Assembly: GCF_000430505.1 (NCBI RefSeq)
Contig: NZ_KE387154.1
Location: forward strand, 1-58,394
Reading direction: 5' to 3'
Source: Eisenibacter elegans DSM 3317
GTDB taxonomy: Bacteria; Bacteroidota; Bacteroidia; Cytophagales; Microscillaceae
Length of the DNA: 58,394 nt
Numbering within the stretch: the first letter of the stretch is position 1; every line of letters begins with the position of its first letter. This document shows, piece after piece, positions 28,418 to 37,709 of this stretch. A program made the translations under genes and the position numbers. The notes under the pieces were generated by a model, which ran no database searches, was not told the DNA's origin, and was given only the letters and a program-made list of their open reading frames with translations.

Positions 28418-28732
28418 AAGTATTGGGGGGTATGGGTGAGTTCGGAAGAAGAGGTCATTTTGGTTAGCGCAAATCTCTAACCAAACCTTTGTGCTCACTG
28501 TGTTTTTATAGAACTTAACCAATATACGTTTGAAACTTTTATAGAGTTGTTCTTTGGCTAAATTCCACACAATTAGCCAATTAGTATTAGCTTCAGCCGG
28601 TATGATGCTGTTAGCGGCTAACTTTTGGTTTGATTAATCGTTAATAAGTTATGATTTATGGTTTTTATTGCTATTTTAGCAGAACGAATCCATTCGTGAA
28701 CTCATATTTTTATATGTAAATTCTATTGTATC
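28418..28732. other. Divergent regulatory region rich in TTAGC/GCTAA palindromes
   Basis: This 315-base gap lies between divergent genes. TTGGCTAA (28554-28561) is repeated inverted as TTAGCCAA (28573-28580), and GTTAGCGGCTAAC (28610-28622) is a perfect 13-base palindrome. They could be binding sites for one regulator. Promoters for both flanking genes should lie here but no exact TAnnTTTG box was identified. Confidence 0.4.
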
Positions 28733-28897
28733 ATGTCCAAAAATTCCAAAATCAAAAAGTTTAGAGACTTGGAACAAGACGATTTTGAGGCAAACAAATC
28801 ACGCAATAAGAAATCGTCAAAAGGAGCTAAACCGAACAGAGGGCGGCGCTTTGTTTCTGAAATAGATGATCAGTATTCGGAATCGTATTCATATTAG
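28733..28897 (+). CDS. Small basic protein, 54 residues
   Basis: The ATG at 28733 opens 55 codons. The N-terminal two thirds are rich in Lys, Arg, Ser and Asn (MSKNSKIKKFRDLEQ, then KKSSKGAKPNRGRRF), and the C-terminus is acidic and Tyr-rich (EIDDQYSESYSY). No family is recognised. A strong 10-bp terminator stem with a T run lies about 67 bases downstream, so a short transcript is defined. A nucleic-acid- or ribosome-associated role would be a guess from charge alone. Confidence 0.65.
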   Translation: MSKNSKIKKFRDLEQDDFEANKSRNKKSSKGAKPNRGRRFVSEIDDQYSESYSY

Positions 28898-28963
28898 TTT
28901 CCATACAAGGCTAACCCGCCGGTAGTGTTTATGACATCGGTCTTGTGATTCACAGGTATGGAG

Positions 28964-28993
28964 AGGAGTCTCTTTTAGAGACTCCTTTTTTTG
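28964..28993 (+). terminator. Rho-independent terminator of the 54-residue protein gene
   Basis: AGGAGTCTCT pairs perfectly with AGAGACTCCT around a TTT loop, followed by a run of T. It reads in the plus direction and stands directly before the convergent histidine-kinase stop. Confidence 0.88.
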
Positions 28994-28998
28994 TGCCT

Positions 28999-31167
28999 TT
29001 ATTTCGGCAATCGTATAGTAAAAGCCGTTTCTCCTAAAGAATTTTTAGCGTAATGAATGCTTCCGCAAAGTTTCTGAATTGCGTTTTGGGCAGTATACAA
29101 GCCCAACCCTTCTCCTTTGGAGCGTTCGGTAGCTTTATAGAACATGTCAAAAATATACGGTGCAACAGCCGTGTCTATGCCTTGTCCATTGTCTCTGACC
29201 AAGATTAGCCAGTCTTTGGGCTTATCAATGAGCCTAATGGTCAGATAGGGGTGGTGTGTGGGCGAAGAAGGCTTCTGGTACTGTATTGCGTTATGTATCA
29301 GGCTATACATTGCTGCGCCAAGCAGCTCTTTATCGGTATGAATGAGCGGTTGGCAGGCCCTTACATCGATGGCCAGCGGCTCCAATGTTTCGGTTTGAGC
29401 CAGCAAATTGAGCTGATACCTGACCAACTGTTTGAAGTCTACCTTGCTCCGCTCTACTTGCATCGACTTGATTTCCATCACCTCTATCAGCCCCTGAAGC
29501 AAATCGTGCATTTTCTGGGTATTCTGCCCGATACGCTCTAGGTACTCGCGGGCTATGGGGCTGTCGGCTAGTTCCAAGGTAGCCAGATGATGTAGGCCTT
29601 CGAGTGAAGTCAAGGGAGATTTTAGGTCATGAGAGGCGCGGTAGATAAACGTATCTAAATCTTTGGTAGCTGCTTGTAGCTCTGCGGCCTTGGTATTGAC
29701 CATTTCCTGTAGGTTGCTATTATAATGAATTAGTTCGGTATTTTGCCGCTCTATGAGGCGTTGAGCAGCAAGGAGTTTTTCCTGTTTTCGATTTAGCTCG
29801 TCGCGTTGGGCTTCTATCTCCTCTTTTTGCTGTCTGATTTGCTCCAAGGCTTGTTGGCGCTCTTGGCTTTCATATACTACCGTGATGGTTTCGACAATAG
29901 AGACCAAAAAATTAACATCAGCAGCGTCCCAGTCTCTTGGCTCGGCATTTTCAAAAATCACTACACCACGCAGCAGTCCATTCATAAAATAAGACAAGGC
30001 CAGCAGCGCCCGGCTTTGTTGTTGGGCAAAATATTCGCTCATTTCATAGGTATGCGCATTTTGGGCGATATCTGAGGCGGTTACGATGCGCTCTTGGCGG
30101 ACAATATTGAAAAACGCCGGATAGTCTGTAAGGTATAATAAGTCGCCGGATTGGTGCTGGTTAATACGAGTATCATAACAATCAAGCGCTTCCAACACCT
30201 GAGCATCATTGCGATATTCCCACACACTGACCCGTGTACACAACATCGTAACGGCAGAAGTACGGGTAATTTCGGCCAAGGCTTGCGCCAGTTGTCCACC
30301 TTGTACATAGGGGCTACGCGCCAATAGCAACAATATCTGGCTGTGTTCTTCGAGTGTTTCTTTTTGACGCTGAAGGGCTTGGCTCACCCGCTGAATCTGT
30401 TGGTTGCGCTGCTCTAGGTCATATTTTTGTTCGCTAATAGAAGCGTGTGAAGCATTCAGCTCTTCGTATGCCTCAGCTAGTTGGTATTGGCTTTGCTTTA
30501 GCTCACGGTTGCTGTAACGCAGCTCTTGCAACAAGTGCCTGACCTTGCTTTCGTAACGCGCATTGACATTGAGCAGGGCAAGTAGACTCAACACAAAAAG
30601 CAAATAGCCCAACACGCTAAAGGCCGTTACGATAAAATAACCCTCTAGGCGCAAGCCTACTTGCGAGGGAGCCACTCCCAAGAGCCAGTGTAACCCATCA
30701 AAAGACAAAAGACAAAGTAAGGGCAGGCCTAGGCCCAACCATCGGTCAAGGCGCTGGCGCATATCCAACAACAACAAGGGCAAGACTACCGAAGCCAGAA
30801 TAACCAGCCTTGGCGCAAAGTATTGTACTACCAGTACAGCTTCGGGGTGGAGATACTTGGCCATCAACGCAACCCCTAGATTATAAACCGGCATACTCAA
30901 CGCCAACAAATACAGCACCATCCGCTGATAGCCCAACCTATTCAGCAGTGGCATACTGAGGTAAAAAATAAATTCTATAATAAAGGGGCTGCTAATAGGA
31001 TATTCCTGAAATTCTAGGCGGCTCAAAAGTATCAGCCCCAAGCTCAAAAAAGCGAGCAAGAGGCTGATTTGGTTGGAGAGTAAAATACGCTTTTGTAAGG
31101 CTTCGGGCATGGAGTGGTCAACTCCCCAGTGAATAAACACATCCCATTGCTTGAGCCGCCAATCCAT
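28999..31167 (-). CDS. Sensor histidine kinase with 7-TM, GAF, HisKA and HATPase domains
   Basis: The ATG at 31167 gives 722 residues. About 25-215 hold six or seven hydrophobic helices, resembling a 7TM sensor. A coiled coil follows (about 220-290, VRHLLQELRYSNRELKQSQ and on), then a GAF-like domain (about 295-440), a second long coiled coil (about 445-505), HisKA with the phospho-acceptor His513 in RASHDLKSPL, and a HATPase_c domain with the N box HNAIQYQ, G1 DNGQGID and G2 GEGLGLY. No response regulator is adjacent. It starts 99 bases after the TolC-like gene ends and may belong to the efflux transcript. What it senses is not apparent. Confidence 0.92.
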   Translation of the reverse strand: MDWRLKQWDVFIHWGVDHSMPEALQKRILLSNQISLLLAFLSLGLILLSRLEFQEYPISSPFIIEFIFYLSMPLLNRLGYQRMVLYLLALSMPVYNLGVALMAKYLHPEAVLVVQYFAPRLVILASVVLPLLLLDMRQRLDRWLGLGLPLLCLLSFDGLHWLLGVAPSQVGLRLEGYFIVTAFSVLGYLLFVLSLLALLNVNARYESKVRHLLQELRYSNRELKQSQYQLAEAYEELNASHASISEQKYDLEQRNQQIQRVSQALQRQKETLEEHSQILLLLARSPYVQGGQLAQALAEITRTSAVTMLCTRVSVWEYRNDAQVLEALDCYDTRINQHQSGDLLYLTDYPAFFNIVRQERIVTASDIAQNAHTYEMSEYFAQQQSRALLALSYFMNGLLRGVVIFENAEPRDWDAADVNFLVSIVETITVVYESQERQQALEQIRQQKEEIEAQRDELNRKQEKLLAAQRLIERQNTELIHYNSNLQEMVNTKAAELQAATKDLDTFIYRASHDLKSPLTSLEGLHHLATLELADSPIAREYLERIGQNTQKMHDLLQGLIEVMEIKSMQVERSKVDFKQLVRYQLNLLAQTETLEPLAIDVRACQPLIHTDKELLGAAMYSLIHNAIQYQKPSSPTHHPYLTIRLIDKPKDWLILVRDNGQGIDTAVAPYIFDMFYKATERSKGEGLGLYTAQNAIQKLCGSIHYAKNSLGETAFTIRLPK

Positions 31168-31266
31168 TTTATGTATCAATCTTTAAAATATCCAAACAAC
31201 ATTTTGCCAAAAATCAGGTATTGTCCCTAACGGATTCCAGGCCAAATAGTTGAGCAAAAGGCGCAT

Positions 31267-32589
31267 TTAGCGCAGTTCCTGTAGTAGCTCTCCAGAGAGG
31301 CGCACTACCTCCAGCTCGGCAGTTTTGGCTGTAAAGTATGCATTGTTGAGTGCATTGCGGGCTTGTACGAGGTTGAGCTGCGCTTCACGGAATTGGGTAG
31401 TATTGATTTGCCCAAAGTTAAATTTCTCAGTGCTTTGCTCAAAATTTTGCTCAGCTATCCGCACGTTGCGCTCCTGCATCCGCACCACAAAGAGGGCGTT
31501 TTCATACGTTGCATAAGCATTGACAACCTCTCGCTCAATCCGCTCTTGGATTAGCTTTTCTTGCTCTTGGGCAATGTCTACCCCAATGCGTGCATTTTGG
31601 ATTTGCGTGCGGCGTTGCATACCATTGAAAATAGGCCAATTGAGCGTAATACCGGCGTTAAAGCCCCGTGTTTGGTTGCTGATTACAAAGCCGGCCTGTG
31701 CTTCGGTACGGTTATAGCCATAGGCTGCATTGAGGTCTATCGTAGGATAATTGGCTGCTTGGGCGATGTGTAGGCTATTTTCTGATACACGCAAATTTTG
31801 GCGGATAGCCACCAACTCCGCGTTGTTTTCTTTGGCTTTCCCCAAGAGTGTGTTGAGCGCCGGAAGATCGGCATCGGCCACTTGTTTTTCAACCTCATAA
31901 TCATAGTCGAGGCTTTGTGCCATGAGGTTGTTAAGGTTACGCTTGGCGTTGCGGTAGTCTATACTGGCAGCAAAATAGCGCACACTGTCAGCGTTGAGGT
32001 CTACGGTAGCATTGAGCACATCGAGACTAGAAGCAGCGCCAAACTCGGCTCGTTGCTGCGCCCGCTTGAAGCGGTCTGTAGAAATGTCGATGGCTTGTTG
32101 GGCTACGCTGAGATTCTCTTGCGCCAAAGCCACGGCATAATATGCATTGATGGTTTGGCTGAGGGTTTCTTCTACCAATCTACGCGACTCTGCATCGGTT
32201 TGGCGCGCCGTCAACAATAGATTCTGAAGGTTGCGCTTGTTGGCTCCCCCTTGATACAGGATATACCGAGCTTCTATAGAGGCGTTGCCGCTGACAGTGG
32301 CGGCATTGTCGATGCTTTGCCCATCGCCACTCAAAAAAACAAGGTTTACATCATTGAGGCTGTAGCTCATCCCTGCATTCAGCGCTACAGTAGGCATCAG
32401 CCCTGCATTGCCGGCAATAGCGGCGTTTTCGGCTACTGTTACCTGATAACGGGCTACTTTGATGCTGTAATTGTTGGCAAAGGTCTGCTGGATGGCTTGC
32501 TCCAGTGTGAGCGTAGTTTGTTGAGCCTGCGCCAGCCAAGGCCATAGGCCAAGGCTAAGCAAGCAAATTAGACGGGCATAATGTGTCAT
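31267..32589 (-). CDS. TolC-family outer-membrane efflux channel
   Basis: The product has 440 residues with a signal peptide (LLSLGLWPWLAQAQ, cleavage near 23). The mature part has the two-fold TolC repeat of paired long helices: LEQAIQQTFANNYSIKVAR at the start and ARIGVDIAQEQEKLIQERIE, EVVNAYATYENALF, then FREAQLNLVQARNALNNAYF near the end. TolC-family proteins form trimeric channels joined to RND or other pumps. It follows the RND pump gene by 48 bases and clearly serves it. Confidence 0.93.
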   Translation of the reverse strand: MTHYARLICLLSLGLWPWLAQAQQTTLTLEQAIQQTFANNYSIKVARYQVTVAENAAIAGNAGLMPTVALNAGMSYSLNDVNLVFLSGDGQSIDNAATVSGNASIEARYILYQGGANKRNLQNLLLTARQTDAESRRLVEETLSQTINAYYAVALAQENLSVAQQAIDISTDRFKRAQQRAEFGAASSLDVLNATVDLNADSVRYFAASIDYRNAKRNLNNLMAQSLDYDYEVEKQVADADLPALNTLLGKAKENNAELVAIRQNLRVSENSLHIAQAANYPTIDLNAAYGYNRTEAQAGFVISNQTRGFNAGITLNWPIFNGMQRRTQIQNARIGVDIAQEQEKLIQERIEREVVNAYATYENALFVVRMQERNVRIAEQNFEQSTEKFNFGQINTTQFREAQLNLVQARNALNNAYFTAKTAELEVVRLSGELLQELR

Positions 32590-32637
32590 GACAAAAATAC
32601 GGATGACGTAGTTTGAGGTGATTCTTTGTTTTCTGAC

Positions 32638-35600
32638 TTATTGGATATGTTCGGCTTCCAGCTCTTTTACGGCAGGCTCCAGTGACTCACGAGATGGTAA
32701 GGACTCTTTTTGGCCAAATAAGAACTGCCGGAAGGCCACACTGTAAAGCTTGATGTCGTTGGCCAACATCAACAAGGCCGGCAAAAGTACCAAGGTCGTG
32801 AATGTAGCCACCAAGAGGCCATAGCTCAGCGATATGGCCATCGGGATTAGAAATTGGGCTTGTAGACTGCGTTCCAAAATCAAGGGGCCAAGACCGGCTA
32901 CCGTAGTAACAGTGGTGAGCAAGATTGGGCGGAAGCGCGACATACCGGCCTCGTGTAGTGCTGCAATAAAGGGCTTTCTTTCTTTGAGATAACCGTTGAA
33001 TGCGCTCACAAATACAAGCGAGTCATTGATCATTACCCCTACCAAGGCAATCATCCCGAGGGCGGAGAAAAAGCTGATGGCAGCCCCGTGGATATAATGC
33101 CCAATACCAACTCCGACCAAGCCCAGCGGAATCATCAGAAACACGATAGCCGTTTGCCATACAGAGCGGAAGGTCATCATCACCACCGCAAACATGAGCA
33201 AAAACACAATCGGTAAGACCACCTGTGCCGAGCGCTGCGTTTTGTCGCTTTCTCGGCTTTGGCCTTCATAAGAAGTGCGCAAAGCTGGATATTTGGCCAT
33301 AATGGGTGGCAAAATGTTGGTCTGAATATCGGCTAGAATTTCAGTTACAGACTCATTGGGGTTGGCCAAATCTGCTTCTACCCTGATTTCGCGTTTGCCG
33401 TCGAGGTGGCTGATAGAGACCACCCCACGCGTGCTGGTGAGGGTAGCCAGCTCCCTCAGCGGAATTTCTTGACCTTCGGGCAGGCGGATACGCATATCCT
33501 CCAAATCACTGATAGACTTCCGGTTGCTTTCATCATAGCGCAGCCACACCCGCACCTCGTCTACGTTGCGCTGTAGGCGCTGGGCTTCGCTTCCAAAAAA
33601 GCCTTGCCGCACTTGCCCTATAATATCTTGTGGTTGCAAACCTAGGGCTTTGGCCTTTTCTTTTAGCTCTATGTTCAGCTCTCTCAAGCCCTCTTGGTCA
33701 TTGTCAATGATATCACGCAATGAGGAAAGGCTGGTTAAGGCCGCTTTTATTTCGTCTTTGGCCTGCTGCATCTCTTCTTTGTTGTAGCCCAAAATAGAAA
33801 TAGATACTGGCTTGCCAAAGGCTGAGGCAATACCATAAGAGAGGTTTTCGGCACCAGGGATTTCGCCCACCAGCTCTCGGATACGGTTGGAGATGACAAA
33901 GCTGGGCATCGCCCGGTCTTCTCCATTGAGCAAAGTGATGGCAATGGTTCCTCGGTGAGTTTCGGGGCCTATGCGTCGGTCGATAATCGCCACGACATCA
34001 CGTCCGTCGGGGCGTTGTTGTTTGATTTCCTCATTTACTTGTTTTATTTTCTCTTCTATATAGAGTGTGTATTTTTCGGTAATATTCTCTCGTGTTCCCG
34101 CCGGCATCAAGAGATTGATGTCGATGTTGTCGCGGTCAATAAAGGGAAAGAATGTCGTTTTGATGATGCCGCCTTCGATGGCCCCAATGACGATAAACAT
34201 ACTTCCGATCGAAATACCGACAATAAAGAGTGGATTTCGGATAGTGAAGCGTAACACGGGGGCGTAGAGTGTTTCACGCATCCAGCCCATTACGGCACCC
34301 ATCACCCTATCTATAAAGCCGAATACCTTGTTAGTAACTGCACGCCAAGGCGTGGGCTTACCTGTCTCTAGGGAGTGCGCAATGTGCGCAGGCAAGATGA
34401 GGGCACATTCTACCAAAGAAAACAACAGGGTTGTGATGACGACAAAGGCCATATTTTGGAAGAACTCGCCCACACGGCCATCCAAGAAGAAGAAAGCCGA
34501 AAAAGCTATCACAGTAGTCAATACTGCCGAAATAACCGAGGGCAACACTTCCATGGTGCCGTCGATGGCCGCCGTGATGGGGTCTTTGCCCCGCTCAAAG
34601 TGTTGGTAAATATTTTCGGCCACAACAATGCCGTCATCTACCAGAATACCCACTACCAGAATCATCCCAAAGAGTGAGATGACGTTGATGGTCAACCCGG
34701 CAATAGCCCCTACGATAAACATCCCCATAAAACAGATAGGCAAGCCTGCCGACACCCAAAAAGCCAGAGAAGGGTTCAGAAACAAGGCCAAGAAGATGAT
34801 TACCAAGGCTGCGCCTACAATGCCGTTATTCACCAAAAGCTCGATACGTTGGCGCAAGTTGATGGAGCTGTCTTGTACGATGGTGGCCTTGACTACATCG
34901 TTTTTCTCATTAAACTCCTTCACATAGTCGCGGATGTAGTCTGTAATGAAGAGTATGTCCTCGTTAATGGTATTTTCGACCGTGATGAGGGCCGCCGGTT
35001 GTTGGTTGATATAAGTACGGTCAGGGATATCGGCCCAGCGGTCGCGCACATCGGCAATGTCACGCAGATAAACTACTTGGCCATTGGCATTGGTCTTGAT
35101 AACAATGTCTTTGAAGCGCTCGGCATAATAAGCCTTCGATTTGGCTCGAATAAGTAGCTCTTCGCGCTCTCCCTTGATTGTGCCTCCGGTTACTTCTATA
35201 TTGGCCTTACGGACGGCCTCGGTGGCTTGCTGAAAGGAAATTTGGTAGGCTTGTAAGTCTGCCTCGCGGAAGGCAATCTCTATTTCCTCGTCGGGGTAGC
35301 CCGAAAGCGTTACCTTAGAGATGCCCTCTACGCTGCGGAGGTCGTTTTCAATCTCAAGAGCAAAGCGTTTGAGCGTACGTAAGTCTACATCTCCGCTGAT
35401 GGAGAAGTTGATGGCGCGGCTGAGGTTTTCCATCTTGTAGATGACCAACGGCTCCATCTCTGCGGGGAAGTTGCTCACACGGTCTACAGCATTTTTGACA
35501 TCCTGTAGTACCAAGTCCGTGTCATAGTCTTTGAGCACCTCTATGGTGATGGTTCCGCTGTTTTCGCGAGAGACCGAAGAGACCCGTTCCAGCCCTGTGA

Positions 35601-35823
35601 TGCCCTTGAGGTTGTCTTCTATCTTGAGCACTACCCCTTCTTCTATTTCTTCGGGTGCTGCGCCGGGATATATAATTTGGATACTGATCACACGGCTCTC
35701 ACGCTCTGGGAACAGGGTCGATTTGAGGCTAGTAAGCCCAAAAAAACCAAAAATAAGAATCAACACCAAGATGGCATTGCCCGATACGGGGTATTTAATA
35801 AAATAAGCAATCAGACTTCTCAT
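32638..35823 (-). CDS. RND efflux pump permease (AcrB/MexB superfamily)
   Basis: The product has 1061 residues with 12 expected transmembrane helices and two large periplasmic loops. Typical landmarks are the first helix and following PERESRVISIQIIYPGAAPEE, the TM4 acidic pair in VVGILVDDGIVVAENIY that relays protons, and the TM10-11 region VGVMINDSLVFVSAFNGYL with LLTTVTTVAGLGPLILERS. These pumps export drugs, lipids or metals using the proton gradient; the substrate cannot be read. The adaptor gene ends 32 bases upstream and the channel gene follows 48 bases downstream, so the three form one pump. Confidence 0.95.
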   Translation of the reverse strand: MRSLIAYFIKYPVSGNAILVLILIFGFFGLTSLKSTLFPERESRVISIQIIYPGAAPEEIEEGVVLKIEDNLKGITGLERVSSVSRENSGTITIEVLKDYDTDLVLQDVKNAVDRVSNFPAEMEPLVIYKMENLSRAINFSISGDVDLRTLKRFALEIENDLRSVEGISKVTLSGYPDEEIEIAFREADLQAYQISFQQATEAVRKANIEVTGGTIKGEREELLIRAKSKAYYAERFKDIVIKTNANGQVVYLRDIADVRDRWADIPDRTYINQQPAALITVENTINEDILFITDYIRDYVKEFNEKNDVVKATIVQDSSINLRQRIELLVNNGIVGAALVIIFLALFLNPSLAFWVSAGLPICFMGMFIVGAIAGLTINVISLFGMILVVGILVDDGIVVAENIYQHFERGKDPITAAIDGTMEVLPSVISAVLTTVIAFSAFFFLDGRVGEFFQNMAFVVITTLLFSLVECALILPAHIAHSLETGKPTPWRAVTNKVFGFIDRVMGAVMGWMRETLYAPVLRFTIRNPLFIVGISIGSMFIVIGAIEGGIIKTTFFPFIDRDNIDINLLMPAGTRENITEKYTLYIEEKIKQVNEEIKQQRPDGRDVVAIIDRRIGPETHRGTIAITLLNGEDRAMPSFVISNRIRELVGEIPGAENLSYGIASAFGKPVSISILGYNKEEMQQAKDEIKAALTSLSSLRDIIDNDQEGLRELNIELKEKAKALGLQPQDIIGQVRQGFFGSEAQRLQRNVDEVRVWLRYDESNRKSISDLEDMRIRLPEGQEIPLRELATLTSTRGVVSISHLDGKREIRVEADLANPNESVTEILADIQTNILPPIMAKYPALRTSYEGQSRESDKTQRSAQVVLPIVFLLMFAVVMMTFRSVWQTAIVFLMIPLGLVGVGIGHYIHGAAISFFSALGMIALVGVMINDSLVFVSAFNGYLKERKPFIAALHEAGMSRFRPILLTTVTTVAGLGPLILERSLQAQFLIPMAISLSYGLLVATFTTLVLLPALLMLANDIKLYSVAFRQFLFGQKESLPSRESLEPAVKELEAEHIQ

Positions 35824-35855
35824 GACATTGTCAATAAATAGGGGGGTGTTTTGCC

Positions 35856-36977
35856 TTAGTTGTTACGCATCCGAACTTCCATTCCTTCAAAAGCCCCTGT
35901 TACTGGCTCTGAGAGAACAATTGTTTCGTTGGGGATGCCTTTGAGCACTACATTGGCTCCGTTGTAGCGCACCACCTCGACCGGGATGAGCTTGAGTCGG
36001 TTCTGTTTGTTGATGCTAAAGACCTGTTTTCCATTGACAAGCAGGTTGCGGTCAAGCTCTACCACATCCCCAATCATATTGCCTGTTACACGGCCTTTGA
36101 GAAACATTCCTTCGCGCAGCCCTGCCCCCGAAACAGCCACAAAAAGGCGTACCATCTGGGTTGAGGCATCCATTTTATCACTGATACGGACAACACGCCC
36201 CTGCCATTTGCCCTCGGTATCTTCTGAATATAGGTTGACATAATCGCCTATCTGAACGCGGCCAATGTCTTTGAGATTAACAGAAGTTTCCAGCTCGTAG
36301 GCTCCTGAGCTCATAATCTCGCCAAGCTTTTGCCCTGTACGGATGAGCGTCCCGGGGTTGATATTCGATTCTACCACCACCCCTGCAAAGGGCGCTGTGA
36401 TGAGGTGTTTGCGAAGGCGTTCCTCAGCACTTTTGATGTTATAGTATTGGTCATAAATCCCTTTAGTTACGACAAAAAAGCGTTCCCTATCGCTTTCTGT
36501 CTCTGGGAACTTGGCCAAGGGCTTGTTGGCATCAAAGGCTTGGATATATTCATTCCACTTGGGGTATGCCTCCGGATAATCTATCTTGAGGTCGGGTAAC
36601 ATCTGGGTCAATACATTTTGTAGGGCGCTTTTTTGTGCCAATAGGTTGAGGCGCGCCTCCGTGTCATCTATTTTGAGCAATACTTGACCTATGTTGAAGC
36701 GGTTGCCTTCCTTAAAAACTACCCCTGCGGCTTGCAAAACCCCACCAACCTCGGCATATACTTCTACCTTATTGCCGGCGATAAGCCGCCCGCTAAGGGG
36801 GATAGCAGCCTCTACAGACTGGTTGCGTACAGTAAGCACGGCTACTGACCGCGCCTTGATGGTTTCTTCTTTGCGAGGGGTTTCTTTACGCTGGTTGCTC
36901 AACGAGCGCCCCACCACAAATGATACCCCAACAAGTAATACTGACAGGGCAATGATAACGATTTGATTCAGTTTCAT
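35856..36977 (-). CDS. RND efflux periplasmic adaptor (HlyD/MFP family)
   Basis: The product has 373 residues with one N-terminal membrane anchor (VIIALSVLLVGVSFVVG). The lipoyl-like halves are visible as RLIAGNKVEVYAEVGGVLQ and HLITAPFAGVVVESNINPG, separated by an alpha-helical hairpin, followed by the beta-barrel and membrane-proximal parts. It links the inner-membrane pump to the TolC-like channel. It is the first structural gene after marR, across a 68-base gap that holds a candidate MarR operator. Confidence 0.93.
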   Translation of the reverse strand: MKLNQIVIIALSVLLVGVSFVVGRSLSNQRKETPRKEETIKARSVAVLTVRNQSVEAAIPLSGRLIAGNKVEVYAEVGGVLQAAGVVFKEGNRFNIGQVLLKIDDTEARLNLLAQKSALQNVLTQMLPDLKIDYPEAYPKWNEYIQAFDANKPLAKFPETESDRERFFVVTKGIYDQYYNIKSAEERLRKHLITAPFAGVVVESNINPGTLIRTGQKLGEIMSSGAYELETSVNLKDIGRVQIGDYVNLYSEDTEGKWQGRVVRISDKMDASTQMVRLFVAVSGAGLREGMFLKGRVTGNMIGDVVELDRNLLVNGKQVFSINKQNRLKLIPVEVVRYNGANVVLKGIPNETIVLSEPVTGAFEGMEVRMRNN

Positions 36978-37036
36978 GACAACAAAAAATTATTTAAATC
37001 ACACTGCTGTGATGGGCTTTAGGTGGTGTAACAATG

Positions 37037-37050
37037 ATTGATATATCAAC
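37037..37050 (-). promoter_or_regulatory. Candidate MarR operator before the efflux genes
   Basis: GTTGATATATCAAT on the minus strand is a near-perfect palindrome overlapping the marR stop codon and lies 60 bases before the adaptor start. It shares TTG-N6-CAA with the palindrome upstream of marR. Confidence 0.45.
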
Positions 37051-37525
37051 TAAGTTTTTGGGGGGCTTGTTCCCAATAATTGGATAAGTTATGGCTGACT
37101 TGTCGCAACACTTTTTTGCATATGGCAAGCTCCTGAGGATCAATATCCTCTTGGGCTATTTCTAGGTTTCGTTGGGCTTCGTCAATCAGGGCCTTTTGCA
37201 AATCCTTTCCGGCCTTGGTAAGGTAGATAAGTTTGTTGCGACGGTCTACCTGATGTTGCACCCTGACGACCAAGTTGCGGCGTTCCAGCCCGTGGATAAG
37301 GCGGGTTACGCTGGTCTTGTCTTTGCCTACCCAAGCGGCTATATCGCGCTGATTGCGGCCATCTTGCTCCCAAAGAGCTAAAAGTACCACCCACTGCTCT
37401 CGGGTGATGTCGTGGCCGGCTTGCTCAAAAAGTTGTTGCAATGACTGACCTATTTGGCGCTTGGCCTGCGTCAACAGATACCCTAAAGAGTCTTGCAAGA
37501 TGTAAGAAGAAGATAACTGGGACAT
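37046..37525 (-). CDS. MarR-family transcriptional regulator
   Basis: The product has 159 residues, the family's usual length. It has the winged helix-turn-helix core: ITREQWVVLLALWEQDG, RDIAAWVGKDKTSVTRLI (recognition helix) and the wing LVVRVQHQVDRRNKLIYLT. MarR proteins are dimeric repressors released by small ligands. It leads the efflux operon, and a 14-bp near-palindrome sits 7 bases upstream of its start, so autoregulation and control of the pump are likely. Confidence 0.95.
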   Translation of the reverse strand: MSQLSSSYILQDSLGYLLTQAKRQIGQSLQQLFEQAGHDITREQWVVLLALWEQDGRNQRDIAAWVGKDKTSVTRLIHGLERRNLVVRVQHQVDRRNKLIYLTKAGKDLQKALIDEAQRNLEIAQEDIDPQELAICKKVLRQVSHNLSNYWEQAPQKLS

Positions 37526-37531
37526 TTTTTA

Positions 37532-37545
37532 GTTGTTTAATCAAC
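37532..37545 (-). promoter_or_regulatory. Candidate MarR operator upstream of marR
   Basis: GTTGATTAAACAAC on the minus strand is a palindrome with one mismatched central pair. Its position just upstream of the start codon would block transcription of marR when bound. Confidence 0.5.
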
Positions 37546-37647
37546 CATAAAACAATTTGACTTTTATAATAGTTGTGCAAAAGTTCTGATTCCGACATAC
37601 GTAGGGTTTACCACGACCAATGCAAAGCTAAGCCCTTTGAGCTACGC

Positions 37648-37676
37648 ATAAAAAAACCCTCGCAAGTAGCGAGGGT
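37648..37676 (-). terminator. Terminator of the barrel-protein pair
   Basis: On the minus strand ACCCTCGC and GCGAGGGT pair perfectly (8 bp, 5-base loop) before a T run. It lies 34 bases after the stop of the second DUF6089-like gene. Confidence 0.88.
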
Positions 37677-37709
37677 CGGCAGTTATTGTCTGATATTTGC
37701 CCGGTGGGC

